Positions 18,801-26,213 of a stretch of 41,171 nt of DNA are shown here, piece after piece. The DNA comes from Succinivibrio dextrinosolvens (GTDB taxonomy: Bacteria; Pseudomonadota; Gammaproteobacteria; Enterobacterales; Succinivibrionaceae), in assembly GCF_900116345.1 (NCBI RefSeq), contig NZ_FPAH01000023.1, positions 1 through 41,171 of the forward strand, written 5' to 3'. The first letter of the stretch is position 1. Each line of letters begins with the position of its first letter. Both the position numbers and the translations under genes were made by a program. The notes under the pieces were generated by a model, which saw nothing but the letters and a program-made list of their open reading frames with translations, had not been told where the DNA came from and did no database searches.

Positions 18801-19122
18801 CAAAGATCTGTATGAAAAGTGGCAGGGACCTCGTCTTGAAAATGAAAAGAAGACAAATAAAAATCAGGAGATAACTTTAGCAGAACAGAGGGCTGAAGAA
18901 GAGGCCTTTGATGAGTTCTTTGCCTATTATAAGGAGAAGGTGACAGCCCAGATGCAGCAGGAGTTTGAAATCCTTAAGAGCTTCCTCGAGGAAAAGAATA
19001 AGGGGGAAGAAAATTTCCTGACAGGTATGTCTGAGGTCTTACAGACCTATAAGTGGGATGCGGTTAAGACACTTGGCACTATGACTTCTATTAAGTACGG
19101 ACTTAAGAGCATCTTCGCATAG
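12811..19122 (+). CDS. Giant candidate effector with ABC1/UbiB-type kinase-like domain (2103 aa)
   Basis: A 2103-aa protein without Sec signal. The acidic N-terminus is followed by an amphipathic stretch at 100-116 (KFNFFEKFLCVISFG) shared with other effectors. Long coiled coils span about 290-430. A short Gly/Phe segment (IAGFFSSIGSFFGGG) lies at 697-711, then large helical regions and an acidic Pro/Glu linker near 1361-1425. The ABC1/UbiB-like domain spans about 1430-1860. It has a KxGQ-like KGAGPIMQK (1476-1484), an Ala-rich loop GAASVGE (1542-1548) and Lys1568 in CVIKILRP. It also has EELDLTIEAQN (1608-1618), HGDLHAGN (1753-1760) and IDFGN (1771-1775). The kinase-like residues are all present. 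UbiB proteins normally act on quinone or lipid metabolism; here the context suggests secretion. It has its own promoter P2 and no adjacent chaperone. ATG 12811 has GAGAGG upstream. Confidence 0.72.
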   Translation: MSDFPINGGNQNNVQNNYEYDKNSLIAEMNGLNTTIENMDDIEESDEHEEQLNPPQVVNELTDVPVLSDALVSKNKALQLFRSPLETHDTFERTLQRKHKFNFFEKFLCVISFGLASPLINHLNKSNDRKEAMELKNNTLAVNYALANFPKDEHSNSVNVDLFNDGKVIHAQLERNEKNQLFIKLPRMEQKIRLPYDLQQMKTLISTDICSHIDIFGLESALISLDAENKDINRRGMLTNILSHMTGGEKKYDELSVMDFNSLESIVRDIRNNSETLRESGSSDADIFQSNRTFLENELKKVEAKHQLIATKLNSSLVQKEALYNESIANIEDQIYQSNLNKLTLELNAQKTKKESLDKTISEKSSAIASYLEKKDLTPEDLQKKRGVESELETATKNRTLVVDKIADLEKRIDTLNEEHENLLAQRAQNALDNPVPLNNQVMPEELGEAGKHSQKINSIYVNSIIEKLETEKKESPQSVSQKVDTSVILNGTDNKYTKQKAVLQNKIELVKEYGTENAKKYTDGLRSLKENSQNKLKNFYTADLLTSKIIGLNSDFNHNHILKAEYDDKLYKLESEIAKLKNSQDPAAQETLKHLNTELNNLKKNPTYLSDEKLIKNMVLENKEIFASINAEIKKIMQETNSTNPELAFSNTSIGKIINSEVGDIVCSLCREIGFDKITAGDIDSSLTAFDMKNSIAGFFSSIGSFFGGGDVPKAEEKKTVDPFFVKVSRIPNAISSMSVVKLQNLTEELSIALRSKNFTYEQFKELKGKYIAVISLFENPDHKNFITQSVPEKTRNLLLALNKVKNEEAFYTAISRYKKAEEFSAMAKEIDSLKGKGLTIDKVLTNLISDDTMPPLKISENKPLFRLFSELVQSNNSKDVQKNLQRFKPYMSKSDYSVITKFASVFSGFLGSNYIKGVLNSNKDTDITGLFKEMVETCLASGLKSPISSVLEQLEKDVTNEELRKTRDDFLGDEKNACQHRMCENFASLFATIENRDVETGLKEIEELTNQGNLDEATMRRVLENHPSLLVHAFDLSFSDGLTPQQTYLSKHLILAFAPFRTVLTQTYTSGKGREYLNTSDYRELADKLLYTFNHDPLTFNKKLYNPITQDLRDMFSDAMYTVTTTIPKSVPGVTLTSNEAIGSASLSDNGAFDFKSAMDKLEDDILAVRNAQEDYIRFDLDIVSSFANDQKELTAEQRAFWVHNFLADLIFEEDGREYDKSIDKLEKDAPDAIQPGAKLLRLLKKHAKALSYMIKDPMALNTLPSVIKPQVEALVKQIRESGLEILADKNTDIFTDGQLENGADFIRNLLNFDINKANSEFTQTQLELKLSLISAEKTLEDSVDTILENLSEMINTPEAVPEQEVQAEPIALDGDEVNGEAVNAEEEKAQNPPVDKGDMSDPLNPNSTLKSLDESSGNKDDVMTQFVTNVRKNYFNKLSKMDKLSMVSASIRYSRADKNGNISTDKMIGSAFKGAGPIMQKMLQKTPQKEISEELKKSFSDMKSNLAPIPESVVQAHLLQIVNNSDGKVKKIEIERSLGAASVGEAFLCKVYTSDKPEGVDCVIKILRPDVMNKAHRELEIFREAAKNIPGMDVTFEGSLKSIMEELDLTIEAQNIISGQVYNNFDPNVQSMKLFDLVPPSTDVLIIEKAPGVTVNCVINSLENKVLDDILKPVTKVESRIPGLEFKPQYASIDEFLAERDDLTPSESDFVDMHSKLLTEYKDLIEQRNNLVKFSKEWVSQGIFETGFYHGDLHAGNIMTSKDKLTVIDFGNCIKLKPYQQENIIRMMAASIDSNGQAFMQGLKNLLSEKSLQRLSEVKDYNGVQMTVEQHLTDVISAILSKGEENDTGLRIKLAMEAILKEGIEIPAPIYNFELCQLSLQNTIDEMNSQIDTVRKLFLKLGLSRDDTRSNSLCPTASFAKKAVNIFVGDIEEKDQSKALLKLYNEELDNLLKDPEEKLKRKVKHVGSQTNSLDFSAQTGSVKAAFCFMDDPKFKDLYEKWQGPRLENEKKTNKNQEITLAEQRAEEEAFDEFFAYYKEKVTAQMQQEFEILKSFLEEKNKGEENFLTGMSEVLQTYKWDAVKTLGTMTSIKYGLKSIFA

Positions 19123-19209
19123 GTTAATCTGAAGTCATAATTCAGTGTGCAAATGACGCTCTATAATTACCTAAACTTTTTAATTTTTATATGTTTAGGT
19201 TTCTAGTAG

Positions 19210-19238
19210 AGGCAGGACTAAACTCCTGCCTTTATTTT
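19210..19238 (+). terminator. Terminator-like hairpin after the giant gene, overlapping the transposase 3' end
   Basis: A perfect 8-bp stem (aggcagga / tcctgcct) with loop ctaaac is followed by TTATTTT. It can end transcription from the giant effector gene before the opposing transposase gene. A second, AT-rich inverted repeat (cctaaac / gtttagg) lies just upstream, at about 19168-19197. Confidence 0.7.
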
Positions 19239-21097
19239 GACTGGGATTCAATCTTGTTTAAGACGATCTCCAGTTCATCAAGTGATCTGATGTCATCATC
19301 CTCATCCACGTCTTCTTCCTCTTTACCTACTTTTCCATATGGTTCAGGAGTTGGCAGAGGTATATCTAAAGCATTCAAAAGCTCTTTCTGTACACCAGTA
19401 ACTTCTGAATAATAAGCTCCGTTTCTGAATACCGTCTGCTCAATTGAATCAAGCATAACCAGAAGTTTGTTGTCAGAATCATAAGGAAGCTGCATACCTT
19501 TTTTGCATGCCAGATTAACTCTCTGACGGAACATCATCCCAACAGCACAGGACAGGAACATAACAAAAGCCTTTCCTTCAGTGGATTCATTTTTGGCAGT
19601 TCTGAATCTGCTGCCACCTACAGTCTGTTTAATAACCTTAAAGACATCTTCAACTCTTTCTCTTTCGTAATAAGCTCTCCAGGCTTCCACAGCATCATCA
19701 ACCTCATTTGAGATTAGGATTCTAATTCCCTTGGTTAAAAGGAATTCAGCTTTCTTAATATGATTGGTGGAGTAGTTACCATTACCGTTATCTTTAAGGA
19801 AATTCTCTCTGATAGAGTTTTCCTCCTGATTCAGAGGAATATTGGCTCTAAGTTTTTCTAAAACCGGCATGATTGTTCGTTTTAGAAGAGTATTTTCGCA
19901 TTCGGCTCTAATGTTCTTATCCAGATACAGATGCAGATAAAGTGAGGTTCTGGCCTTAACGGCTCTGCCCGTAGGAGTCTTGTCGTATGTAGGATAGGAC
20001 CATTCACATTTAGTGGTAAGGCAGTAGCACTGAATCTTTGAATTGTAGGAACAGTAATCCTCAAGAGCAGAATAGTTTTCAGCAATGATTTGCTTTGCAA
20101 AGGTATAGGTGTTTCTGCAGTTAATTACAAAGCCAAGTTCACTCAGGATAAGCTCGTTAATGTTACGAATACTGCAGTATCCTTTATCTGCAACAAGAAT
20201 GGCTCTGCGGTTAATGCCGGTACGGATAATCTCGGAAATCAGATTTCTTACTGTAGAAACATCAGGAGTATTGCCGGTATAACTTCTGTAGTACAGAGGC
20301 ATAGCAGTTTCCTGGTTAACCAGCATTAAAAGGTTAATCTGCTTAAGACTGTCACCGTCCTTGTTATGCCCCCATTTTGCTTTGGTAATACCATCGCTGT
20401 AGGTGGATATGGAGGTTGAATCCAGTGCGTAATAGGTGTTTACTCTACCGGCCTGAGTCTTTTCCTTTTCTGTTACAAGTTCGTTTAACTTAACCAGAAA
20501 GCGGTCAATTTCATCAGGAGTTATTCTGGAGAATAGCCGAGAAATCTGAGCTGCATCCAGAGGCTTTTGACATGGCAGTCTGTGTTTTCTGGCAAAATCC
20601 TCATACAGATGAGTCGCAGAGTTAGAGGTCAGGTACATGTAATAGGCAACAGATAAAAGTTTCTTATGACGACCGTATTTTTCAAATACTCTTTCAAGTG
20701 CAATAGTCAGAGGAGAATTGGCTATAACATTGTCTAAGACCCAGGTAGCACCGGCATTAAGTCTTAAAAGATTAAAGGCAGCTGTTAAAGAGATCATTTC
20801 ATCAGCAGGCTCAAAGATAAATTCAAATACCTTTTTTGCCCCCTGCATTCTCTTAAATACTCTTTTTACAGTAAAGGATTTAAGTTCAGGATGCTCTTCT
20901 AAAAAAGCATCTGTCCACTCAATAACTCCTTCAACACCACCGCCGATAATCTTACCCACGGTTTTGTTCTGACCAGCAATACGCCTTGGCTGTTTAAGTT
21001 CTTTATTCCAGGCAATCTTATAAGAGGTTACATACTTGTATTTCCCCTGACCAACAACCATTAAAGGAGGGAGTTTTGGAATCTCAACAACAGCCAT
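19232..21097 (-). CDS. IS4-superfamily (IS1634-like) transposase (621 aa)
   Basis: A full-length DDE transposase. The catalytic triad can be placed: Asp226 in YYALDSTSIS, Asp304 in ILVADKGYC and Glu483 in ERERVEDVFKVIK. The last segment gives the Y-x2-R-x3-E-x6-K type signature of the IS4 superfamily. The length and long insertion between the second Asp and Glu fit the IS1634 group. The start ATG 21097 has AGGTGA upstream. No frameshift is seen, so it may be active. Element ends could not be fixed: no convincing matching terminal repeats were found by eye on both sides. It lies in opposite orientation between two paralogous giant effector genes. Confidence 0.9.
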   Translation of the reverse strand: MAVVEIPKLPPLMVVGQGKYKYVTSYKIAWNKELKQPRRIAGQNKTVGKIIGGGVEGVIEWTDAFLEEHPELKSFTVKRVFKRMQGAKKVFEFIFEPADEMISLTAAFNLLRLNAGATWVLDNVIANSPLTIALERVFEKYGRHKKLLSVAYYMYLTSNSATHLYEDFARKHRLPCQKPLDAAQISRLFSRITPDEIDRFLVKLNELVTEKEKTQAGRVNTYYALDSTSISTYSDGITKAKWGHNKDGDSLKQINLLMLVNQETAMPLYYRSYTGNTPDVSTVRNLISEIIRTGINRRAILVADKGYCSIRNINELILSELGFVINCRNTYTFAKQIIAENYSALEDYCSYNSKIQCYCLTTKCEWSYPTYDKTPTGRAVKARTSLYLHLYLDKNIRAECENTLLKRTIMPVLEKLRANIPLNQEENSIRENFLKDNGNGNYSTNHIKKAEFLLTKGIRILISNEVDDAVEAWRAYYERERVEDVFKVIKQTVGGSRFRTAKNESTEGKAFVMFLSCAVGMMFRQRVNLACKKGMQLPYDSDNKLLVMLDSIEQTVFRNGAYYSEVTGVQKELLNALDIPLPTPEPYGKVGKEEEDVDEDDDIRSLDELEIVLNKIESQSK

Positions 21098-21143
21098 AAT
21101 ATCACCTATATAAACACATATATTATATGTTTATATTATAATA

Positions 21144-21183
21144 CAAAAATAAAGGAAAAGCTTATGTTTATGCACTTTTCCTT
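21144..21183 (-). terminator. Minus-strand terminator-like hairpin upstream of the transposase
   Basis: On the minus strand a 9-bp stem (aaggaaaag / cttttcctt) with a 14-nt loop is followed by TATTTTTG. Placed upstream of the transposase gene, it would block read-through into it, as many insertion sequences do near their ends. It may mark the right side of the element. Confidence 0.55.
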
Positions 21184-21333
21184 AAAATTTAATTCCGTTA
21201 TGTGTTTAAATTAACAAAGTTACGGAAACATAAAGGCTGTAATATAACACCTTGTATATTTTGGAAAAGAGCTAGTTTCTTCAAACCTTATATCTATATT
21301 CTGTGAACTCTTAAATAAATAATCAGTCTCATG

Positions 21334-21383
21334 TCACAATTACAAAAACTTTAAATAATGTAGTGCTAAAGAATGCTTATACT
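21334..21383 (+). promoter_or_regulatory. Effector promoter P3, same arrangement as P1 and P2
   Basis: TCACA (21334-21338), ATGTAG (21358-21363) and TATACT (21378-21383) have the P2 spacing: 24 bp between the first two starts and 14 nt between ATGTAG and the -10. The sequence between differs from P1 and P2, so the match is confined to these elements. Confidence 0.55.
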
Positions 21384-21430
21384 AAAAAGAAGAGTTTCTA
21401 ATATTTTAAATAGCTAATAAGGTTGTGATT

Positions 21431-24400
21431 ATGGTAGACGCAGTAAATGACTTACACTTGAGATCACAGTTTGCAGTAGATCTTTTAACCAAGAATGACG
21501 CAATTGCCTCAAAGAATATTACCGAGAAAAAGAGCTTTTCAATTTTTGACTGGGTAAAGAGCATCTTTTCCTTTGGTGCTGCTAAGTCAAGTATTGAAAG
21601 AACCAAAAGTGAGACGGCAAAGACACTTGTTTCGGATACCAATGAGCTATACAAGAACCTTCGTGATTTGGCCAACAATCCAACAAAGACTAGCTCAACT
21701 TTTGAGCTGTCAAAAGATTCAGAAAAACTTAATATCGAAATCAAGCGTCCGGATGCACAGTCTGGAAAAATAAGCGTAACCATCACCGGACGAGATGGTC
21801 GTCAGGAGCTTGAAGTTCCATTTAAACTCCAGGAACTAATTCGTCGTTTTGAAAATGATATTGTAAGTAATCCTGAGCTGTACGGAAGAGAGAATGCTCA
21901 GAATGTTATGAAAAACTCCATCTCTAGAAATCTGGATGAAAATGGAAATGCCAAGCTGGATTCTGCAGAGCTTGGAGGACAGGCGCGAGAGCTTTGTATA
22001 AATGCAATCTGTGCTGCTACTGGTGCTGACCCTACCTCCTTTAACGATGTGCCTTTAGATCTGATGTACCGTATGGGCATGACTGCCGTTGACGGTCGTT
22101 ACAAGGACGATAAAGAGGCTTTTGACTATTACTTTGCCTTCTCAAAGGAAATGGGCCTGTACAATCAGACCAACAGCCCTGAAGTCAATGAAATGATCAC
22201 CCATTTCGAGAATCTTCAGAAAAGCGGCAAACCAGAAGATATCAAGGTAAAGATTTCCTATACAGCTCCTGCTGAGCTTGAAGAGCCAAAGAAGGAGTCC
22301 GAGAAAGGGCCTCTGAAAACCACAGAGAAGGAAGTCAGAAATCTTGTTGCTGATCTTATCTCCGACAGTGAGAGCTGGAAGTCAGACGTGAAATCTGCGA
22401 AGGCTAATGCTACTCACATGAGAATGGTCTTTGCAAAGCATCTTAATACCATTGCGGATCTTTTAATCAAACCTGAGCTGGTGCTTAATGTTGAGCCATT
22501 AATTGTAGAACCTTTAAACAAATTCCTAGATAGTATCAAAGAGTTCAAAACTGAAGATACCGGAGAAAAACTCAAGCAGTTAATGCATGATCCGAATACT
22601 CTGGATCTGCCTGAGTTCAAAGATCTTGAGCCAGATGTCAAGGCTCAACTTAAAAAGACAATCGACGGCATTCCAAAGGATCCTAACAGTACCTTTTTCC
22701 TGTTCAACAAGCTGGCTTTTTTAGGAAAACTGACCCTAATGACAGCATTTGTGCCAGATGATGCGCTTACCAAAGTATATGGTCAGATGGAAGAAGTTCT
22801 GGGCAAGGGTACGGAAATGTTCCAGGACACCATGAATGGCTATCTGATGAAGATCTGCGATGAGATTGATAAGACTCTTGGGGTTGTCAAAGGAAAAGAA
22901 CGTTTTGTCGATATGGTGCCTGAAAATACTGATGACTGCATGAAGGTACAGGAGATGCTCCTTGAGCATGTAAACTTCATGAAGAATCCTCAGATTGAGA
23001 TGCTGTGCAAGGCTGACAGTGCTCTTGCTGATGAAATAAAGCAATTCAAGGAATCCTCTGCAGAAAAGAGAGAGGAGCTGGCACCTGATCTGGTTCATAA
23101 GCTTCTTACTCATCCAAAGCTCAGTGTTCTCAACGGCTATAAGACCGATACGGTTGAACTTATGAAGCTCGAAGAAAACGCTATTAATGACACCAAGGAT
23201 ACCTCTGTTCTTTATTTAACTTTAAAGAATCATCTTGACGGTACCGCCTATAACAAGGATATCGCTAAGTTCCTGTCTCTGTGTGATCCTGTAAAGCTCG
23301 ATGAAACCAAGAAGTTCTTTGCAGATCCTGAGACCGGAAAAAACAGCATGGATGATCTTGTAAAGCAGCTGAGCACTGAGCTTAAGAATGCATTGCAGAT
23401 AAATGCTACCCTTGAAAACAAAAAGCTTGTCGACTGCTCTGATGAGGAGCTAACCAAGCTTATCAAATACAGAGATGTAACCGAAAATGCGGCTCTCAAT
23501 AAGCTGATTAATGAAAAGAAGGGCTTAAATGACAAGCTGGCTATGTTAAACATGTCAGAGGAAAACAGTCGTCTTTTAGCTATAGGTCAGCCAAAGAAAT
23601 TCAATGCCGAGGATGTCAAGATCGAGACCTTTATAAGTGATATTAGGGAAGCTATGGAGCGTGCTCCTTATATTGCAAATTCAGAGCCTCGCCGCTTTGT
23701 AAAAGTCGTGAATACCGAAAAACCGGTCTCTGAGATGACTGCCGAGGAAAAGAAGAACAAGCTGTCTGATATGGCTGCGGACAGTTTCTCTATGAACAGC
23801 GGTTACGGACGTTTTATAAGAAATACTCTGGCTCGATACTTTGTGAGTGTGGATACGAAGGACAGAAATCATATGATTGCCTCCCTTGTCCGTTACTCTA
23901 AAGGTTCAGATTCCTACGGTGCCAAGCTTGGTGCTCTGATTAAAGGTGTTGGTCCAATTATGCAGAAGGTTCTGCAGGCAATTCCTGTTCCTGAGCCATC
24001 AAGTGATACCGATCCTCAGAGCAAGCAGATCCTTGCAGATCTGAAGAAGGCTCTGGCAGATACCAAGTGTAATCTGGCTCCTATTCCTGATAAGGTTGTT
24101 CTGGCTCAGCTTCAGGAGATGGTCGAGAAGTCAAATGGTGCGGTTAAATCTATTGAGGTTGTTAAATCTCTGGGTTCAGCCTCTGTAGGTCAGGCTTTCT
24201 TAGTTAAGGTTTACTCTGATCAGAGTCCATTTGTAGAGGACTGTGTGGTGAAGATGATTAAACCTGACATCAAGAATCGTGCAGAACGTGAAAAGGATAT
24301 TTTCTTAAGTGTTGCCCGTGAGTATAAGGATGGTATGGAGCAGACTTTCAAGGGACAGCTTGACAGTATCTTAGCCGAGATGGACTTAAGAGAGGAGTCA

Positions 24401-25876
24401 GAGAATACCAAGAAAGCAAACTGCTATAACAATACCCCATATTCAAAGGTAAAGAGTGCAACCCTTAACGGTAAGGTTCATTCAACAAATTCTGTGATGA
24501 TGCAGAATCTTGCAAAGGGACAGACTGTGTCCAACTATCTGAACGGCATTACCAAGAAGCTTGACGCAATCACTGAACCTAATATCGTTATGCAGGAGGT
24601 TGAAAAGACAGATCCTGTAACAGGTAAGACTTTTAAAGTTAAAGAACCTGTCATGAAGACGATATATAACTCTTCCGAGGCTATTAACGAACCTGCCTTC
24701 AAGCATGTAGACACTTTGCAGGATTACATCAGCAAGCGTAATGAACTTAACGCTATCTACAAAGAACTGGTTGAATGTCAGAAATCTCTGACTGATATGA
24801 CCCGTGTGTGGGTAACTCAGGCTCTGTATGATGGAGGCTTCTATCATGGAGATCTGCATTCAGGAAATATCATGTATGACAGCTCCACTCGTGAGATGAC
24901 CATGATTGACTTTGGTAATACCACACAGATGACCTCAGATGAGCAGAAGAATATCTTCAAAACCATGGCAGCACTGATGTTCAAGAAACCAGAGCGTTTC
25001 TATTCTTCCTTTGAAGCTCTTCTAACTCCGGAAGGAAAGGCAAAGTTCAATGAGAACAGAGCTGCTATTGAGGATGTTGTTAAGGAGGTTATAGCCTTAG
25101 GTACCATGGATGATGTGGGTGCAATGCTAGGCGTATGTATCAACAAAATCTCCAATATGGGTATTGAGATCCCTCCTGCCTTATTCAAGTTCTCTCAGTG
25201 TCAGCTGAGACTGAATAACTCCATAGAGCAGGTAAATGATATGATTAAAAAGGTAGCTGCCACCATGTCCAGAATGGCTGGAAATCCAGTGGGTGGAACC
25301 AAGCAGTATTATCCACTTGATTTTGCAGGCCGCTGCCTGTATTACACCAGAAAAAACATCGGAAAGCAGTCTCTTGTTGATGCAGATACGATTCAGACTG
25401 AGCTTGATCAGATAAATATGCTGCGTAATGAGCTTGATAATGACGGCAACTTCAGTAGTGTGCCTGGATATATGTCTGATGAGCCAAACTATCATTTCTA
25501 TCCAGAGGTACAACGCATTATGGCTGAGCACCTCGATAATGTTAAAAAAGGCAAACCTGACACTGATGAATACAACGTCTGTATTGCCCCTTACTTTAAT
25601 CGTTTAAGACGTGAAATCGAAATGTATGAGTTTGACCCATCATTTGTTAATGTTCAGGCTGTTACAGATAAACTCGAAGAAATCCTGAGAGCTGATCTTG
25701 ATGCCTATGAACAGAACTTTAAGGATACGATTATCAAGAGTAGTACAGAAATGCCTTCCTTTATGAAGGTTATGAATGAGGTAGGAAAGAGTAAGCCTAT
25801 ATCGACTGCTACCAAGGTTGGTATCTCAGCTACTTTTGATGCTATCTTAACTATGATTAGTGCAAATAATACCTAA
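21431..25876 (+). CDS. Giant candidate effector with ABC1/UbiB-type kinase-like domain (1481 aa)
   Basis: A paralogue of the 2103-aa protein. After a polar start, an amphipathic element (SFSIFDWVKSIFSFG) lies at about 35-49. A beta segment (KLNIEIKRPDAQSG) and long helical regions follow. The ABC1/UbiB-like domain spans about 790-1230. It has an Ala-rich loop GSASVGQ (915-921), Lys941 in CVVKMIKP and EMDLREESEN (983-992). It also has HGDLHSGN (1139-1146) and IDFGN (1159-1163), with a KxGQ-like KGVGPIMQK before them. An insertion near 1040-1090 is absent from canonical UbiB. The C-terminal ~200 residues are helical and shorter than in the paralogue. ATG 21431 is preferred to GTG 21425 because AAGG lies 8 nt before it. 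It has its own promoter P3 and no adjacent chaperone. Catalysis and export are inferred. Confidence 0.72.
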   Translation: MVDAVNDLHLRSQFAVDLLTKNDAIASKNITEKKSFSIFDWVKSIFSFGAAKSSIERTKSETAKTLVSDTNELYKNLRDLANNPTKTSSTFELSKDSEKLNIEIKRPDAQSGKISVTITGRDGRQELEVPFKLQELIRRFENDIVSNPELYGRENAQNVMKNSISRNLDENGNAKLDSAELGGQARELCINAICAATGADPTSFNDVPLDLMYRMGMTAVDGRYKDDKEAFDYYFAFSKEMGLYNQTNSPEVNEMITHFENLQKSGKPEDIKVKISYTAPAELEEPKKESEKGPLKTTEKEVRNLVADLISDSESWKSDVKSAKANATHMRMVFAKHLNTIADLLIKPELVLNVEPLIVEPLNKFLDSIKEFKTEDTGEKLKQLMHDPNTLDLPEFKDLEPDVKAQLKKTIDGIPKDPNSTFFLFNKLAFLGKLTLMTAFVPDDALTKVYGQMEEVLGKGTEMFQDTMNGYLMKICDEIDKTLGVVKGKERFVDMVPENTDDCMKVQEMLLEHVNFMKNPQIEMLCKADSALADEIKQFKESSAEKREELAPDLVHKLLTHPKLSVLNGYKTDTVELMKLEENAINDTKDTSVLYLTLKNHLDGTAYNKDIAKFLSLCDPVKLDETKKFFADPETGKNSMDDLVKQLSTELKNALQINATLENKKLVDCSDEELTKLIKYRDVTENAALNKLINEKKGLNDKLAMLNMSEENSRLLAIGQPKKFNAEDVKIETFISDIREAMERAPYIANSEPRRFVKVVNTEKPVSEMTAEEKKNKLSDMAADSFSMNSGYGRFIRNTLARYFVSVDTKDRNHMIASLVRYSKGSDSYGAKLGALIKGVGPIMQKVLQAIPVPEPSSDTDPQSKQILADLKKALADTKCNLAPIPDKVVLAQLQEMVEKSNGAVKSIEVVKSLGSASVGQAFLVKVYSDQSPFVEDCVVKMIKPDIKNRAEREKDIFLSVAREYKDGMEQTFKGQLDSILAEMDLREESENTKKANCYNNTPYSKVKSATLNGKVHSTNSVMMQNLAKGQTVSNYLNGITKKLDAITEPNIVMQEVEKTDPVTGKTFKVKEPVMKTIYNSSEAINEPAFKHVDTLQDYISKRNELNAIYKELVECQKSLTDMTRVWVTQALYDGGFYHGDLHSGNIMYDSSTREMTMIDFGNTTQMTSDEQKNIFKTMAALMFKKPERFYSSFEALLTPEGKAKFNENRAAIEDVVKEVIALGTMDDVGAMLGVCINKISNMGIEIPPALFKFSQCQLRLNNSIEQVNDMIKKVAATMSRMAGNPVGGTKQYYPLDFAGRCLYYTRKNIGKQSLVDADTIQTELDQINMLRNELDNDGNFSSVPGYMSDEPNYHFYPEVQRIMAEHLDNVKKGKPDTDEYNVCIAPYFNRLRREIEMYEFDPSFVNVQAVTDKLEEILRADLDAYEQNFKDTIIKSSTEMPSFMKVMNEVGKSKPISTATKVGISATFDAILTMISANNT

Positions 25877-25928
25877 TCCTGATATACAAGGATCGTATTT
25901 TCTACAAATCATATTTTGTTCTTGATTA

Positions 25929-25966
25929 AGCCTGAGCAGACTTCGGTGTGTTCAGGCTATTTTGTT
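25929..25966 (+). terminator. Terminator of the 1481-aa effector gene
   Basis: A 7-bp perfect stem (agcctga / tcaggct) with a 16-nt loop is followed by ATTTTGTTT, about 50 nt past the stop codon. The rest of the 25877-26213 gap holds a 12-bp palindrome, ctgaaatttcag (26058-26069), and a TATAAT -10 candidate for guaB at 26181-26186. Confidence 0.75.
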
Positions 25967-26213
25967 TCTGCCAAAAAAGTTTGTGTCCTGAGCGCGTGTA
26001 AAATCTCCTTCACAGCATTAGTCTGTCTTAATTCCTCCTGTGATTATGCTCTATAATCTGAAATTTCAGTCGGGATGCCGCATACTCATTTATGTTGCAC
26101 TATTTTGGAAGAAAAAAGATGTTAAAAATCAAATATATAAAAAATATAGATATAACTGATATTATTAAGTTATTTTAGAGTATAATCACACAAATTTTTT
26201 TTAGGAGGATTTT

